A stretch of DNA of 10,415 nucleotides from Solirubrobacteraceae bacterium. Its GTDB lineage: Bacteria; Actinomycetota; Thermoleophilia; Solirubrobacterales; Solirubrobacteraceae. The notes beneath the pieces were generated by a model, which saw nothing but the letters and a program-made list of their open reading frames with translations, ran no database searches and was not told where the DNA came from. Positions 1 through 6,772 of this stretch are shown here, piece after piece. Numbering within the stretch: the first letter of the stretch is position 1; each line of letters begins with the position of its first letter. The position numbers were made by a program, and so were the translations under genes. The stretch spans positions 1-10,415 of the forward strand of contig JASHYF010000173.1 in assembly GCA_030043235.1 (NCBI GenBank), read 5' to 3'.

Positions 1-379
1 TGCCGATGACGGCCGTCCACTCCCAGGTGGCGCGCCAGCGCGGCGAGTCTTCCTTGCCCCAGAACTCGAACGAGACGCCACGGACGATGAGCGCGGCGAG
101 GATCAGGAGGAGCGCCAGGTAGAAGCCGGAGAAGAGGCTCGCGTACCAACCCGGGAAGGCGGCGAAGGTGGCGCCGCCGGCGGTCAGCAGCCACACCTCG
201 TTGCCGTCCCAGACCGGGCCGATGGTGTGGATGATGATGCGCTTCTTGGTGCGGTCGCGCGCGAGCGCGCGCAGCAGGATGCCGACGCCGAAGTCGAAGC
301 CCTCGAGGATGAAGTAGCCGACCCACAGCACGCCGATGAGGATGAACCAGAGGGTCTGCAGGAAGCTGGGGTCTGGCAT
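1..379 (-). CDS. cydB: cytochrome bd quinol oxidase subunit II (CydB), N-terminal part, cut by window edge
   Basis: CydB is the second integral-membrane subunit of cytochrome bd, the high-affinity oxidase that takes electrons from quinol to O2 in the cytoplasmic membrane. The 126 residues visible start at the ATG at 379 and leave the window at base 1. They begin MPDPSFLQTLWF and carry the family signatures GFDFGVG (residues 27-33) and GPVWDGNEVW (54-63). Asp29 and Asp58, both conserved in E. coli CydB, fall at the same numbers here, which supports the start. A hydrophobic helix spans about 8-26, with more around 66-100. A clear Shine-Dalgarno AAGGAG (386-391) lies six bases upstream. The gene starts 19 bases after the cydA stop, so the two form an operon. 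The C-terminal two thirds, and any cydCD genes, lie off the left edge. Identity is near certain. Confidence 0.97.
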   Translation of the reverse strand, partial: MPDPSFLQTLWFILIGVLWVGYFILEGFDFGVGILLRALARDRTKKRIIIHTIGPVWDGNEVWLLTAGGATFAAFPGWYASLFSGFYLALLLILAALIVRGVSFEFWGKEDSPRWRATWEWTAVIG

Positions 380-385
380 GCCTCG

Positions 386-391
386 CTCCTT
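386..391 (-). promoter_or_regulatory. ribosome binding site of cydB
   Basis: On the minus strand AAGGAG lies six bases before the cydB ATG, inside the short cydA-cydB gap. It is among the best Shine-Dalgarno matches in the window and fixes the cydB start. Confidence 0.8.
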
Positions 392-398
392 ATATCTC

Positions 399-1811
399 TC
401 AGTAGGCCAGGATCAGCTCGGGACGCTGCGGGCCGGCGCCCGCGGCCTGTGGCTCGGCGGACGGCTCGGCTTCGGGCCCGTGGTCGATCTCTTTTTTGAA
501 CAGCCGGCCGCCGATCACCAGCAGCGTGCCGTACAGCACGACGTAGCCGGCGAGGCTGAGGATGATGTCGGTGGAGCTGACGAGCGGCGAGCGCGCGTCG
601 CTGGTCTTCAGCAGGCCGTAGACGACCCACGGCTGGCGTCCCATCTCGGTGAAGATCCAGCCGCTGAGGTTGGCCAGCGGCGGCAGGAACGCGCCGGCGA
701 CGGCCGCGCGCAGGAACCAGCGCCTGCGCTCGAAGGCGCCGCGGCGCAGGAGGATCAGCCCGACGATGGGGATCAGCACGAGCAGCACGCCGGCGCCGGC
801 CATCGCCCGGAAGGTCCAGTAGGTGACGCCGAGGATCGGCGCGTAGTCGCCGGGGCCGTATTTCTTGACGTCTTCGGCCTGCAGCTGGTCGACGCCCTTG
901 ATCTCCCCTTCCCAGGAGGCGGTGCCGAGGATCGAGAGCAGGTGCGGGATGCGGATGTCGGGGAACACCCGCTTGGGGAAGTGCTCGAACGGCGCGACCG
1001 CGAAGATCGACAGGCTCGCGCCCTTGGTGGTCTTGTACAGCGCCTCGGCGGCGGCCATCTTCATCGGCTGCTGTTTCTCCATCAGCATGCCCTGGCCGTG
1101 CCCGAAGCCGCCGGTGACGATGGCGGCGCCGAGCGCGAGCGGCAGCACCTTGCGGATCGAACGCGAGTACACCTCGTTGGCGCGGTTACGCAGCATGCCC
1201 AGCGCGGAGATGCCGAGCACGAGCATGGCGCCGGTGCAGAAGGCGCCGAAGATCGTGTGCGGGAAGGCGAACCACAGGGTCGAGTTGCCGAGCACCGCCC
1301 AGATGCTCCTCAGTTCGGCGCGGTGGGCGGCGTGGTTGATGACGTAGCCGACCGGGTGCTGCATCCAGGAGTTGGCGGCGAGGATGAAGAAGGCGGAGAG
1401 GATCGTGCCGAAGGAGGTCAGCCAGATGGTGGCGAGATGCACCTTCGGCGAGAGCCGATTCCAGCCGAAGATCCACAGCCCCACGAACGTGGACTCCAGG
1501 AAGAACGCCGCGAGGCCCTCCATCGCCAGCGGCGCGCCGAAGATGTCGCCGACGTAGCGCGAGTATTCCGACCAGTTCATGCCGAACTGGAACTCCTGCA
1601 CGATCCCGGTGACCACTCCGATGGCCAGGGAGATGAGCATGAACTTGCCCCAGAAGCGCGTCATGCGCAGGTACACCTCGTCTTTCGAGCGATACCAGCG
1701 TGTCTGGCAGTAGGCGACCCATGCGGCCAGGCCGATCGACATCGGCACGAACACGAAGTGGAAGACCGTGGTGATGCCGAACTGGAGACGGGCGAGTTCG
1801 AGCGTGTTCAC
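399..1811 (-). CDS. cydA: cytochrome bd quinol oxidase subunit I (CydA), short Q-loop type
   Basis: CydA carries the three hemes and the quinol site of cytochrome bd. From the GTG at 1811 the protein has 470 residues. The key residues are all present and sit one number below their E. coli counterparts: His18 (Ec His19, heme ligand), Glu98 and Glu106 (Ec Glu99, Glu107), His185 (Ec His186), and Lys251 and Glu256 in the Q-loop motif KQQPMKMAAAE. The constant offset is the main reason for choosing this GTG. The open frame continues upstream to a TTG at 1880, but that would add 23 non-family residues (PAKSLGEVSDG...). Met337 in YWTFRAM matches Ec Met393, so the Q-loop is about 55 residues shorter than in E. 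coli (CydA-short subfamily). GRQPW is at 391-395. The tail (445-462) is rich in Pro, Ala and Glu. No strong Shine-Dalgarno precedes either start. The gene follows the permease by 83 bp and precedes cydB by 19 bp. Confidence 0.95.
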   Translation of the reverse strand: MNTLELARLQFGITTVFHFVFVPMSIGLAAWVAYCQTRWYRSKDEVYLRMTRFWGKFMLISLAIGVVTGIVQEFQFGMNWSEYSRYVGDIFGAPLAMEGLAAFFLESTFVGLWIFGWNRLSPKVHLATIWLTSFGTILSAFFILAANSWMQHPVGYVINHAAHRAELRSIWAVLGNSTLWFAFPHTIFGAFCTGAMLVLGISALGMLRNRANEVYSRSIRKVLPLALGAAIVTGGFGHGQGMLMEKQQPMKMAAAEALYKTTKGASLSIFAVAPFEHFPKRVFPDIRIPHLLSILGTASWEGEIKGVDQLQAEDVKKYGPGDYAPILGVTYWTFRAMAGAGVLLVLIPIVGLILLRRGAFERRRWFLRAAVAGAFLPPLANLSGWIFTEMGRQPWVVYGLLKTSDARSPLVSSTDIILSLAGYVVLYGTLLVIGGRLFKKEIDHGPEAEPSAEPQAAGAGPQRPELILAY

Positions 1812-1894
1812 GAGGGCGGAATCTACGGACCGGGGAGGCGAGTCGCCATCGGAGACTTCCCCCAGCGATTTTGCGGGCAACTACGGTGCTGCTG
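1812..1894 (-). other. permease-cydA spacer or leader
   Basis: These 83 bases separate the permease stop from the preferred GTG start of cydA. They hold an alternative TTG start at 1880 and a small 11-base palindrome GGCGAGTCGCC at 1837-1847 that could be a binding site or chance. I see no convincing promoter or terminator, so read-through from the permease gene is plausible. Confidence 0.35.
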
Positions 1895-4198
1895 TCAGCT
1901 CGGCAGGTGGAAGGGCACGGTCGTGACGACGATCTTCGGAAGTGGCCGCAGCGCGCGGCGCAGACGCGTCGCCGTGCGGTTGTGCAGGATACGATGCCAC
2001 CAGTGCCGGACGACGATCTCGGGCAGGATCACGGTCAGGGTCAGCACCGGCCGCTGGGCGTGCAGCGAGGCGATGTAGTCGATCATCGGCGCGACGATGG
2101 CCCGATAGGGCGAGACGACGACCTCGAGCGGCAGGTGATCCCCCCACGTCCGCCAGTAGTCGCCGAAGCGTGCGGCCTCCTCTTCGGTCGGGCTCACGTG
2201 GAGCGCGAGCACGGGCTGTTGCAGGGAGGCGGCGTACGCGAGCGCGCGCATGCTGGCACGGTCGAGCGTCGCCACCGGCACGATCGTGAGGTGATGGATC
2301 TCCTCGGGGCTCTCCTCGGGCTCGGGGCTCTCCTCGGCCTCCGGGCTCTCCTCGGCCTCGGGGCTCTCCTCGGCCTCCGGGCTCTCCACGGGCGCCGTGG
2401 TGCTCGGCGGTCGCCTGCCGGCCGCGGGCGCGGCCGAGCCGTCGTGCTCGCCGAGGCTCGGGACGATCGTGTGGCGCGGCAGCTCGATCGCGTGTGGATG
2501 CAGCGCGAGCGCTTCGCCGGCGAGCGTGTAGTGGTGACGGATGCGCTGTGCGGTGAGGATGAACAGGCCGACGGCGAGCAGCGCGACCCAGGCGCCGGCT
2601 GTGAACTTCGTGATCCCAGCGGTGACGAACACGATCGCGGACAGCGCGCCTCCGGTGGCGTTGAAGAACAGGCTCCTGCGCCAGCGAGCGTCCCGCAGGC
2701 GCCACCAGTGCGCGACCATCCCCGCCTGGGACATGGTGAAGGCGAGGAACACCCCCACCGCGAACAGCGGTATCAGCGGTTCGGTCTTGCCCGCGAAGCC
2801 GACGAAGATGGCCGTCGCCGCGATCGACAGGAAGACGATCCCGTTGCTGAACGCGAGGCGGTCGCCCATGCGCAGGAACAGCCGCGGCGCCTGATCGTCG
2901 CGTGCCAGCAGGAACAGCACGCGCGGGAAGTCGTTGTAGGCGGTGTTTGCGGCGAGCAGCAGGATCGCGGCCGTGGCCGCCTGCGTGAACGCGTACATGA
3001 ACCCCGGCCCGAAGCTGCGATGCGCCAGCTGCGAGACCACCGTCTCGTGCGCGTTCGGCACGACGCCGTCCAGATGGACCATCGCGATGGTGCCGGCGAA
3101 CATCGCGATCAGCAGGCTCACCATCCACGTCAGCGTGGTGCGAGCGTTGCGCCACTCCGGCGGCTGGAAGGCGGGCACGGCGTTGGAGATCGCCTCGATG
3201 CCGGTCATCGCCGTCGACCCCGACGCGAACGCGCGCAGCACCAGCAGCACACCCACAGCCTCGGTGGCGCTCAGCCTCGGCGCCGGCGTGGGCCGGAACC
3301 CGTGCCCCGCGGCGTCGAGCAGTCCGACCGCGACGAGCGCGGCGATCGCGATCATGAACGCGTACGTGGGCGCCGCGAACAGCGCCCCAGCCTGGCGCAC
3401 GCCGCGCAGGTTGCCGGCGAGCAGCACGGCGATCACGGCCACGCCGATCGGCACCGTGGCCGCATCCAGCGACGGGATCGCCGAGGTGATCGCGGCTATT
3501 CCCGAGGCGATCGAGACCGACACGGTCAGGATGTAGTCGGTCATCAGCCCCGCCGCGGCGATCAGTCCCGGCACCCGGCCGAGGTTGTCGCTGGCGACGA
3601 TGTAGGAACCGCCGCCGTGGGGGTAGGCGCGGATCGTCTGGCGGTAGGAGACGCCGACGGAGAGCATCAGGAACGCGATCGTCGCCGCGATCGGCAGCGA
3701 GTAGCGCAGGCCGGCGCCGCCGGCCAGGACGAGGATCGCGAGCATCGCCTGCGGCCCGTAGGCGACCGACGAAAGCGCGTCGGCGGACAGCACCGGCAGC
3801 GCCACCAGCTTGCGCATCCGCTCGTGCGCGATCGCCGTGCTCCTGAGCGGCGCGCCGAGCAGCACCCGCCGCAGCTCGAGCGCGAGCCGCCAGGCCGGCC
3901 CGCGCATCTGCTCATCCTCGCTGCTCCTGGCCTCGACTGCCGGCAGCGCTCCGTTCTGGGCGGAGACCGGCACGAAGCGCCCGAAGCGCGTCGGGCGGAT
4001 GTCGGCGGGGTCGGGGAAGCCCCCCAGGTTCGGGTCGACGGGCAGCGCTTCCCGCCAGAGCTTCGGATCGCCGCATACGCGCCCCCACTCCCGCCCCACC
4101 CGGCGCAGGACCTCGAGCTGCCGCTCGTCGAGGGCCGGGAGCAGCGCGCCGGGGCCGGGTGGCCCGGGATCGCGCCCCTCACGCCGCCGGCCGCTCAT
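1895..4198 (-). CDS. KimA-like APC-superfamily permease (probable K+/H+ symporter or amino acid permease) with Usp-like C-terminal domain
   Basis: This is a large inner-membrane transporter of 767 residues counted from the ATG at 4198. Residues 1-120 are soluble, Pro/Arg-rich and not recognised. About twelve hydrophobic helices follow (about 130-550). Motifs match the KimA/YdaO branch: LSADALSSVAYGP (137-149), RAYPHGGGSYIVASDNLG (190-207) and LMTDYILTVSVS (218-229). Asp140, Tyr147, Asp221 and Thr225 have the same spacing as residues reported, from memory, to coordinate K+ in B. subtilis KimA (Asp36, Tyr43, Asp117, Thr121), which argues for K+ uptake. Many homologues are named only amino acid permease. 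The cytoplasmic tail (about 570-767) looks Usp-like, with strands such as IHHLTIVPVA and LALHVSP. It is interrupted by a low-complexity insert with ESPEAE repeats (605-633). The frame is open up to a TTG at 4309, but the ATG at 4198 is preferred; neither has a clear Shine-Dalgarno. The gene leads the leftward set ahead of cydAB. Substrate is uncertain. Confidence 0.85.
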   Translation of the reverse strand: MSGRRREGRDPGPPGPGALLPALDERQLEVLRRVGREWGRVCGDPKLWREALPVDPNLGGFPDPADIRPTRFGRFVPVSAQNGALPAVEARSSEDEQMRGPAWRLALELRRVLLGAPLRSTAIAHERMRKLVALPVLSADALSSVAYGPQAMLAILVLAGGAGLRYSLPIAATIAFLMLSVGVSYRQTIRAYPHGGGSYIVASDNLGRVPGLIAAAGLMTDYILTVSVSIASGIAAITSAIPSLDAATVPIGVAVIAVLLAGNLRGVRQAGALFAAPTYAFMIAIAALVAVGLLDAAGHGFRPTPAPRLSATEAVGVLLVLRAFASGSTAMTGIEAISNAVPAFQPPEWRNARTTLTWMVSLLIAMFAGTIAMVHLDGVVPNAHETVVSQLAHRSFGPGFMYAFTQAATAAILLLAANTAYNDFPRVLFLLARDDQAPRLFLRMGDRLAFSNGIVFLSIAATAIFVGFAGKTEPLIPLFAVGVFLAFTMSQAGMVAHWWRLRDARWRRSLFFNATGGALSAIVFVTAGITKFTAGAWVALLAVGLFILTAQRIRHHYTLAGEALALHPHAIELPRHTIVPSLGEHDGSAAPAAGRRPPSTTAPVESPEAEESPEAEESPEAEESPEPEESPEEIHHLTIVPVATLDRASMRALAYAASLQQPVLALHVSPTEEEAARFGDYWRTWGDHLPLEVVVSPYRAIVAPMIDYIASLHAQRPVLTLTVILPEIVVRHWWHRILHNRTATRLRRALRPLPKIVVTTVPFHLPS
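2302..2388 (-). repeat. in-frame 18-bp tandem repeat coding for ESPEAE units
   Basis: Nearly five copies of an 18-base unit (minus strand, GAGAGCCCGGAGGCCGAG-like) lie in frame inside the permease gene and encode Glu-Ser-Pro-Glu-Ala-Glu repeats, residues 605-633. Copies differ at a few third positions (gcctcc/gcctcg) and one copy has Pro instead of Ala. The unit length keeps the frame, so copy number could change by slippage without breaking the protein. Confidence 0.9.
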
Positions 4199-4256
4199 GG
4201 CCCGGGCCGTGTCAGCTCGCTCATTCGCGCCAAGTATCGCTCGCCCGCCTCGAGTG

Positions 4257-4281
4257 CCGCACGAGTGCGGGATTTCCCGCA
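4257..4281. promoter_or_regulatory. two overlapping perfect palindromes, candidate operator
   Basis: CCGCAC-GA-GTGCGG (4257-4270) and TGCGGGA-TT-TCCCGCA (4266-4281) are both perfect inverted repeats with a two-base centre, and they share the bases TGCGG. The heptamer CGAGTGC also occurs as a direct repeat 11 bases apart (4251-4257 and 4262-4268), about one helical turn. The position upstream of both gene sets suits binding of a dimeric regulator. It is not a DosR box, because the GGGAC-N4-GTCCC core is absent. The regulator is unknown. Confidence 0.5.
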
Positions 4282-4285
4282 GCTG

Positions 4286-4309
4286 TTGACGGGGGACCCC
4301 CGATATCAA
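4286..4309. promoter_or_regulatory. GC-rich palindrome flanked by TTGA/TCAA
   Basis: CGGGGGACCCCCG (4290-4302) is a perfect inverted repeat around a central A. It is flanked by TTGA on the left and, after ATA, by TCAA on the right, so the outer arms are also complementary but off by three bases. It sits 29-52 bases before the usp start and could be an operator or part of a promoter. I cannot match it to a known family. Confidence 0.35.
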
Positions 4310-4337
4310 CCTTCGAGCGGCGGGTTAGCTTACGGGT

Positions 4338-5195
4338 ATGACCAACTCTTCTGCGATCCACCCACGTGAGGGCAAGAGCAGCACCGAGGACGATGTCGTG
4401 TTCGCGCACATCCTTTGCGCGGTCGACGGGACGCGCGGGAGCTATGCAGCCGTCGAGCAGGCGGCCGCTCTCGCCGGCTCGACGGGTCAACTGACCCTCC
4501 TGACCGTCACCGCAGTCGGGGGATCCGGCGCGTATAAGTACGCGGCGGTCAGCCCCGCCCGAGCGGAGCGCATCCTCGAACACGCCGCAAACATCGCGCG
4601 TAGGGCGGGCATCAGCGCAACCAAGGTGATCGACCCGGCCTCTCCGGCGGCACAGGTCATCCTCGATCGAGCGGGCGATCAGGATCTGCTTGCCATCGGC
4701 GCGCCCGTCACCTCCTGGCTGGGTGGGATGTTCATAGGAGGCGTCGGGGTCGAGACGATGCGATCGTTCACCACGCCGCTGCTTGCAGCGCGGTTCGCAC
4801 CCCACGAGCACGACTTCGCGTCTCGCATCCTCGTGGCAAGCGACGGTCTCGAGGGCTCCGACGCTGTCGTGGAGCTGGCCGGCCGGCTCGCGCGCAGCCG
4901 GGACGCGAGCGTGGCGCTGGTGCATGCCTCCGGGGTCGAGTCGAAGACGGCGCACCGCCGCATCGAGCATCAGGCCCGCACCCTGGAAGCCGCGGTGGGT
5001 GCGGCGATCGAGACCCAGACCGTTCCCGACAGCGCCTGGAAGGTGATCGTGGAGGCAGCGAAGGGCACGAAGGCGTCGCTCGTGGTGATGGGCAGCCGCC
5101 GGCTCGACGGCCTGCGATCGATCGGGAGCGTCAGCAGACGAGTGGTCCACGATGGACCCTGCTCGGTGCTGCTCGTGCCCCCGCCGAGTCCGTGA
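4338..5195 (+). CDS. tandem-domain universal stress protein (UspA family)
   Basis: This is a soluble protein of 285 residues with two Usp folds, about 22-152 and 161-281. Each starts with the typical strand and Asp: HILCAVDGT (24-32) and RILVASDGL (163-171). The second ends in the usual VVMGSRR...GSVSRRVVHDGPCSVLLVP. The nucleotide-binding motif G-2x-G-9x-G(S/T) is degenerate. In domain 2 the second Gly is Arg255 and the loop to GSVS is two residues short; domain 1 has GAPVTSWLGGMFIGGVG. ATP binding is therefore uncertain. Tandem Usps are a hallmark of the mycobacterial dormancy regulon, where they aid survival under low oxygen; a similar role here is inference. The ATG at 4338 has only a weak upstream purine stretch, and a GTG at residue 20 or 21 is less likely. 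It is the first gene of the rightward set, and its stop overlaps the MFS start by four bases. Confidence 0.92.
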   Translation: MTNSSAIHPREGKSSTEDDVVFAHILCAVDGTRGSYAAVEQAAALAGSTGQLTLLTVTAVGGSGAYKYAAVSPARAERILEHAANIARRAGISATKVIDPASPAAQVILDRAGDQDLLAIGAPVTSWLGGMFIGGVGVETMRSFTTPLLAARFAPHEHDFASRILVASDGLEGSDAVVELAGRLARSRDASVALVHASGVESKTAHRRIEHQARTLEAAVGAAIETQTVPDSAWKVIVEAAKGTKASLVVMGSRRLDGLRSIGSVSRRVVHDGPCSVLLVPPPSP

Positions 5196-6772
5196 GCACG
5201 GCGGCCGCGCCGCCCGTCGTCGCCTCGGCGCCGCGAGCAGGCTCGACCCGGCCCGCCTGGCCGGGTCGGTGGAGGGCGCTTGCGGCGCTGTGCGTTCCGC
5301 TGCTGATCGTCTCGCTGGACACAACCGTCCTGAACGTGGTGCTGCCGACGCTCGTGCGCAAGCTCCATGCGACCACCAGCGAGCTGCAGTGGATCGTCGA
5401 CGCCTACGTGCTCGTGTTCGGGGGATTGATGCTCGTCGCCGGGAGCCTCGCCGACCGCGTGGGGCGCAAGCGCACGTTCCTCGCCGGTCTCGCGGCGTTC
5501 GCCGCGGGCTCGAGCTGGGCGGCGTTCTCGGGCAGCGTCGGCATGCTGATCGCGGCGCGGGCGAGCATGGGCATCGGCGCGGCGCTGATCATGCCCTCGA
5601 CGCTCGCGATCATCACCAACACGTTCGCCGAGCAGGGCGAGCGCCAGCGCGCGCTCGGCGTCTGGTCGGGGACGAGCGGAGCGGGCCTCGCGCTCGGCCC
5701 GGTCGTAGGCGGGCTGCTGCTGGCGCACTTCTGGTGGGGTTCGGTGTTCCTGATCAACGTGCCGGTCGCGCTGCTGGGCCTGCTGTGCGCGATCGCGCTC
5801 GTGCCCGACTCGAAGGACCCGCACGCGAAACGCCTCGATGCAGGCGGCTCGGTGTTGTCGATCGCGGGGCTCGGAGTGCTGCTGTGGGGCATCATCGAAG
5901 CACCCGTGCACGGCTGGTCATCGACGCTCGTGCTCTGCTCGGGCGCCGCGGGCGTGGCGTTGCTGGCCGGCTTCGTCGCCTGGGAGCGCTCCAGCTCGCA
6001 TCCGATGCTGAGCCTGCGCTACTTCGCCGAGAGGCGGTTCTCGGCGGCGGTCCTCAGCAATGGCCTGCTCATGTTCGGACTGTACGGCGCCCTGTTCGTG
6101 CTGACCCAGCTGCTGCAGTTCCAGCTCGGCTACACACCGCTGCAGGCCGGCGTGCGGGTGCTGCCCGCAGCGGGTGCGATCGCGATGGTGGCGCCGCTGT
6201 CCGCCGTGCTCGTGCGCAGGCTGGGGACGAAGCTCACCGTCACAACCGGCCTGCTGCTGGTCGCTGCCGGGATGTGGTACGTGTCCGGCGCCTCGGTCAC
6301 CACCACCTACGGCGGCGTGGTGGCGGGCATGGTCCTTCTGGGGAGCGGCGCAGGCCTGGTCATACCGGCCTCGACCGGCTCGGTCATGGGATCCCTGCCG
6401 GTCGCTCACACGGGCGTGGGCTCGGCGACCAACGGCTCGTTCATGCAGGTCGGCGGTGCCCTGGGCGTGGCGGTGATCGGCAGCCTGCTCTCCACCCGCT
6501 ATCAGCACAGGCTGACCCCCACGCTCGCGCCCTTCCACGTCGCGCACGCGATCAGGGAATCCATCCTCGGCTCGCTCGGGGGCGCCCTCGGCGTGGGCAG
6601 GCAGATAGGCGGACTCGCCGGAGGGCTGCTCGTCGAACTTGCCCGCTCGGCATTCGTCAGCGGGATGGATCTCGGGCTGGTGGTGGCGGGGGTCGTCGCC
6701 CTGGCCGGCGCGCTGCTCGCGCTGCTCGCGCTGCCCTCGCGACCGGACGCACAAGCGAGCGAGCACAGGTGA
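5192..6772 (+). CDS. MFS transporter, DHA2 (EmrB/QacA-like) 14-helix exporter
   Basis: This is an inner-membrane proton-coupled exporter of 526 residues. Signature motifs are visible: LDTTVLNVVLP (42-52, helix 1), GSLADRVGRKRT (84-95, motif A, loop 2-3), RASMGIGAAL with Arg123 (motif B), and SGAGLALGPVVGG (162-174, motif C, typical of antiporters acting as drug exporters). Length and hydrophobic pattern fit the 14-helix DHA2 family rather than the 12-helix DHA1 family. The substrate cannot be told from sequence. The GTG start at 5192 overlaps the usp stop (GTGA), and the MFS stop overlaps the kinase GTG in the same way, so the three genes are almost certainly co-transcribed and translationally coupled. 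The first 25 residues are Ala/Pro-rich and probably cytoplasmic. Confidence 0.93.
   Translation: MSTAAAPPVVASAPRAGSTRPAWPGRWRALAALCVPLLIVSLDTTVLNVVLPTLVRKLHATTSELQWIVDAYVLVFGGLMLVAGSLADRVGRKRTFLAGLAAFAAGSSWAAFSGSVGMLIAARASMGIGAALIMPSTLAIITNTFAEQGERQRALGVWSGTSGAGLALGPVVGGLLLAHFWWGSVFLINVPVALLGLLCAIALVPDSKDPHAKRLDAGGSVLSIAGLGVLLWGIIEAPVHGWSSTLVLCSGAAGVALLAGFVAWERSSSHPMLSLRYFAERRFSAAVLSNGLLMFGLYGALFVLTQLLQFQLGYTPLQAGVRVLPAAGAIAMVAPLSAVLVRRLGTKLTVTTGLLLVAAGMWYVSGASVTTTYGGVVAGMVLLGSGAGLVIPASTGSVMGSLPVAHTGVGSATNGSFMQVGGALGVAVIGSLLSTRYQHRLTPTLAPFHVAHAIRESILGSLGGALGVGRQIGGLAGGLLVELARSAFVSGMDLGLVVAGVVALAGALLALLALPSRPDAQASEHR

Larger units (their letters stand above)
4199..4337. promoter_or_regulatory. 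divergent promoter/operator region between permease-cydAB and usp gene sets
   Basis: This is the only divergent intergenic region in the window, so promoters for both gene sets should lie here. A weak leftward -10 candidate, GATACT, is at 4233-4238 on the minus strand. A TTGACG at 4286-4291 resembles a -35 box for the rightward genes, but no good -10 follows at the usual spacing. Two overlapping perfect inverted repeats (4257-4281) and a GC-rich one (4290-4302) are listed separately. The exact promoters cannot be set from sequence alone. Confidence 0.6.

Noticed and set aside
336..2078. Long plus-strand open frame antisense to cydA
   Set aside because: It is the complement of the clear cydA/cydB reading frames. 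Its translation is low-complexity Arg/Glu/His-rich with no family motif, as usual for antisense frames in GC-rich DNA.
2302..2388. CRISPR-like repeat array
   Set aside because: The units are contiguous 18-mers without spacers and are in frame in a protein gene.
4286..4309. DosR box
   Set aside because: GGGAC is present once, but the second half-site GTCCC at the required spacing is missing; the palindrome has a different centre.
1871..4369. 832-codon plus-strand open frame antisense to the permease
   Set aside because: The product is Arg/Gly/His/Gln-rich without motifs or hydrophobic pattern. The minus strand encodes an evident APC permease.
5152..6768. Upstream part of a long plus-strand frame continuous with the kinase
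   Set aside because: It lies under the MFS gene in another frame and is Arg-rich without motifs. Only the part from the GTG at 6769 shows the kinase family sequence.
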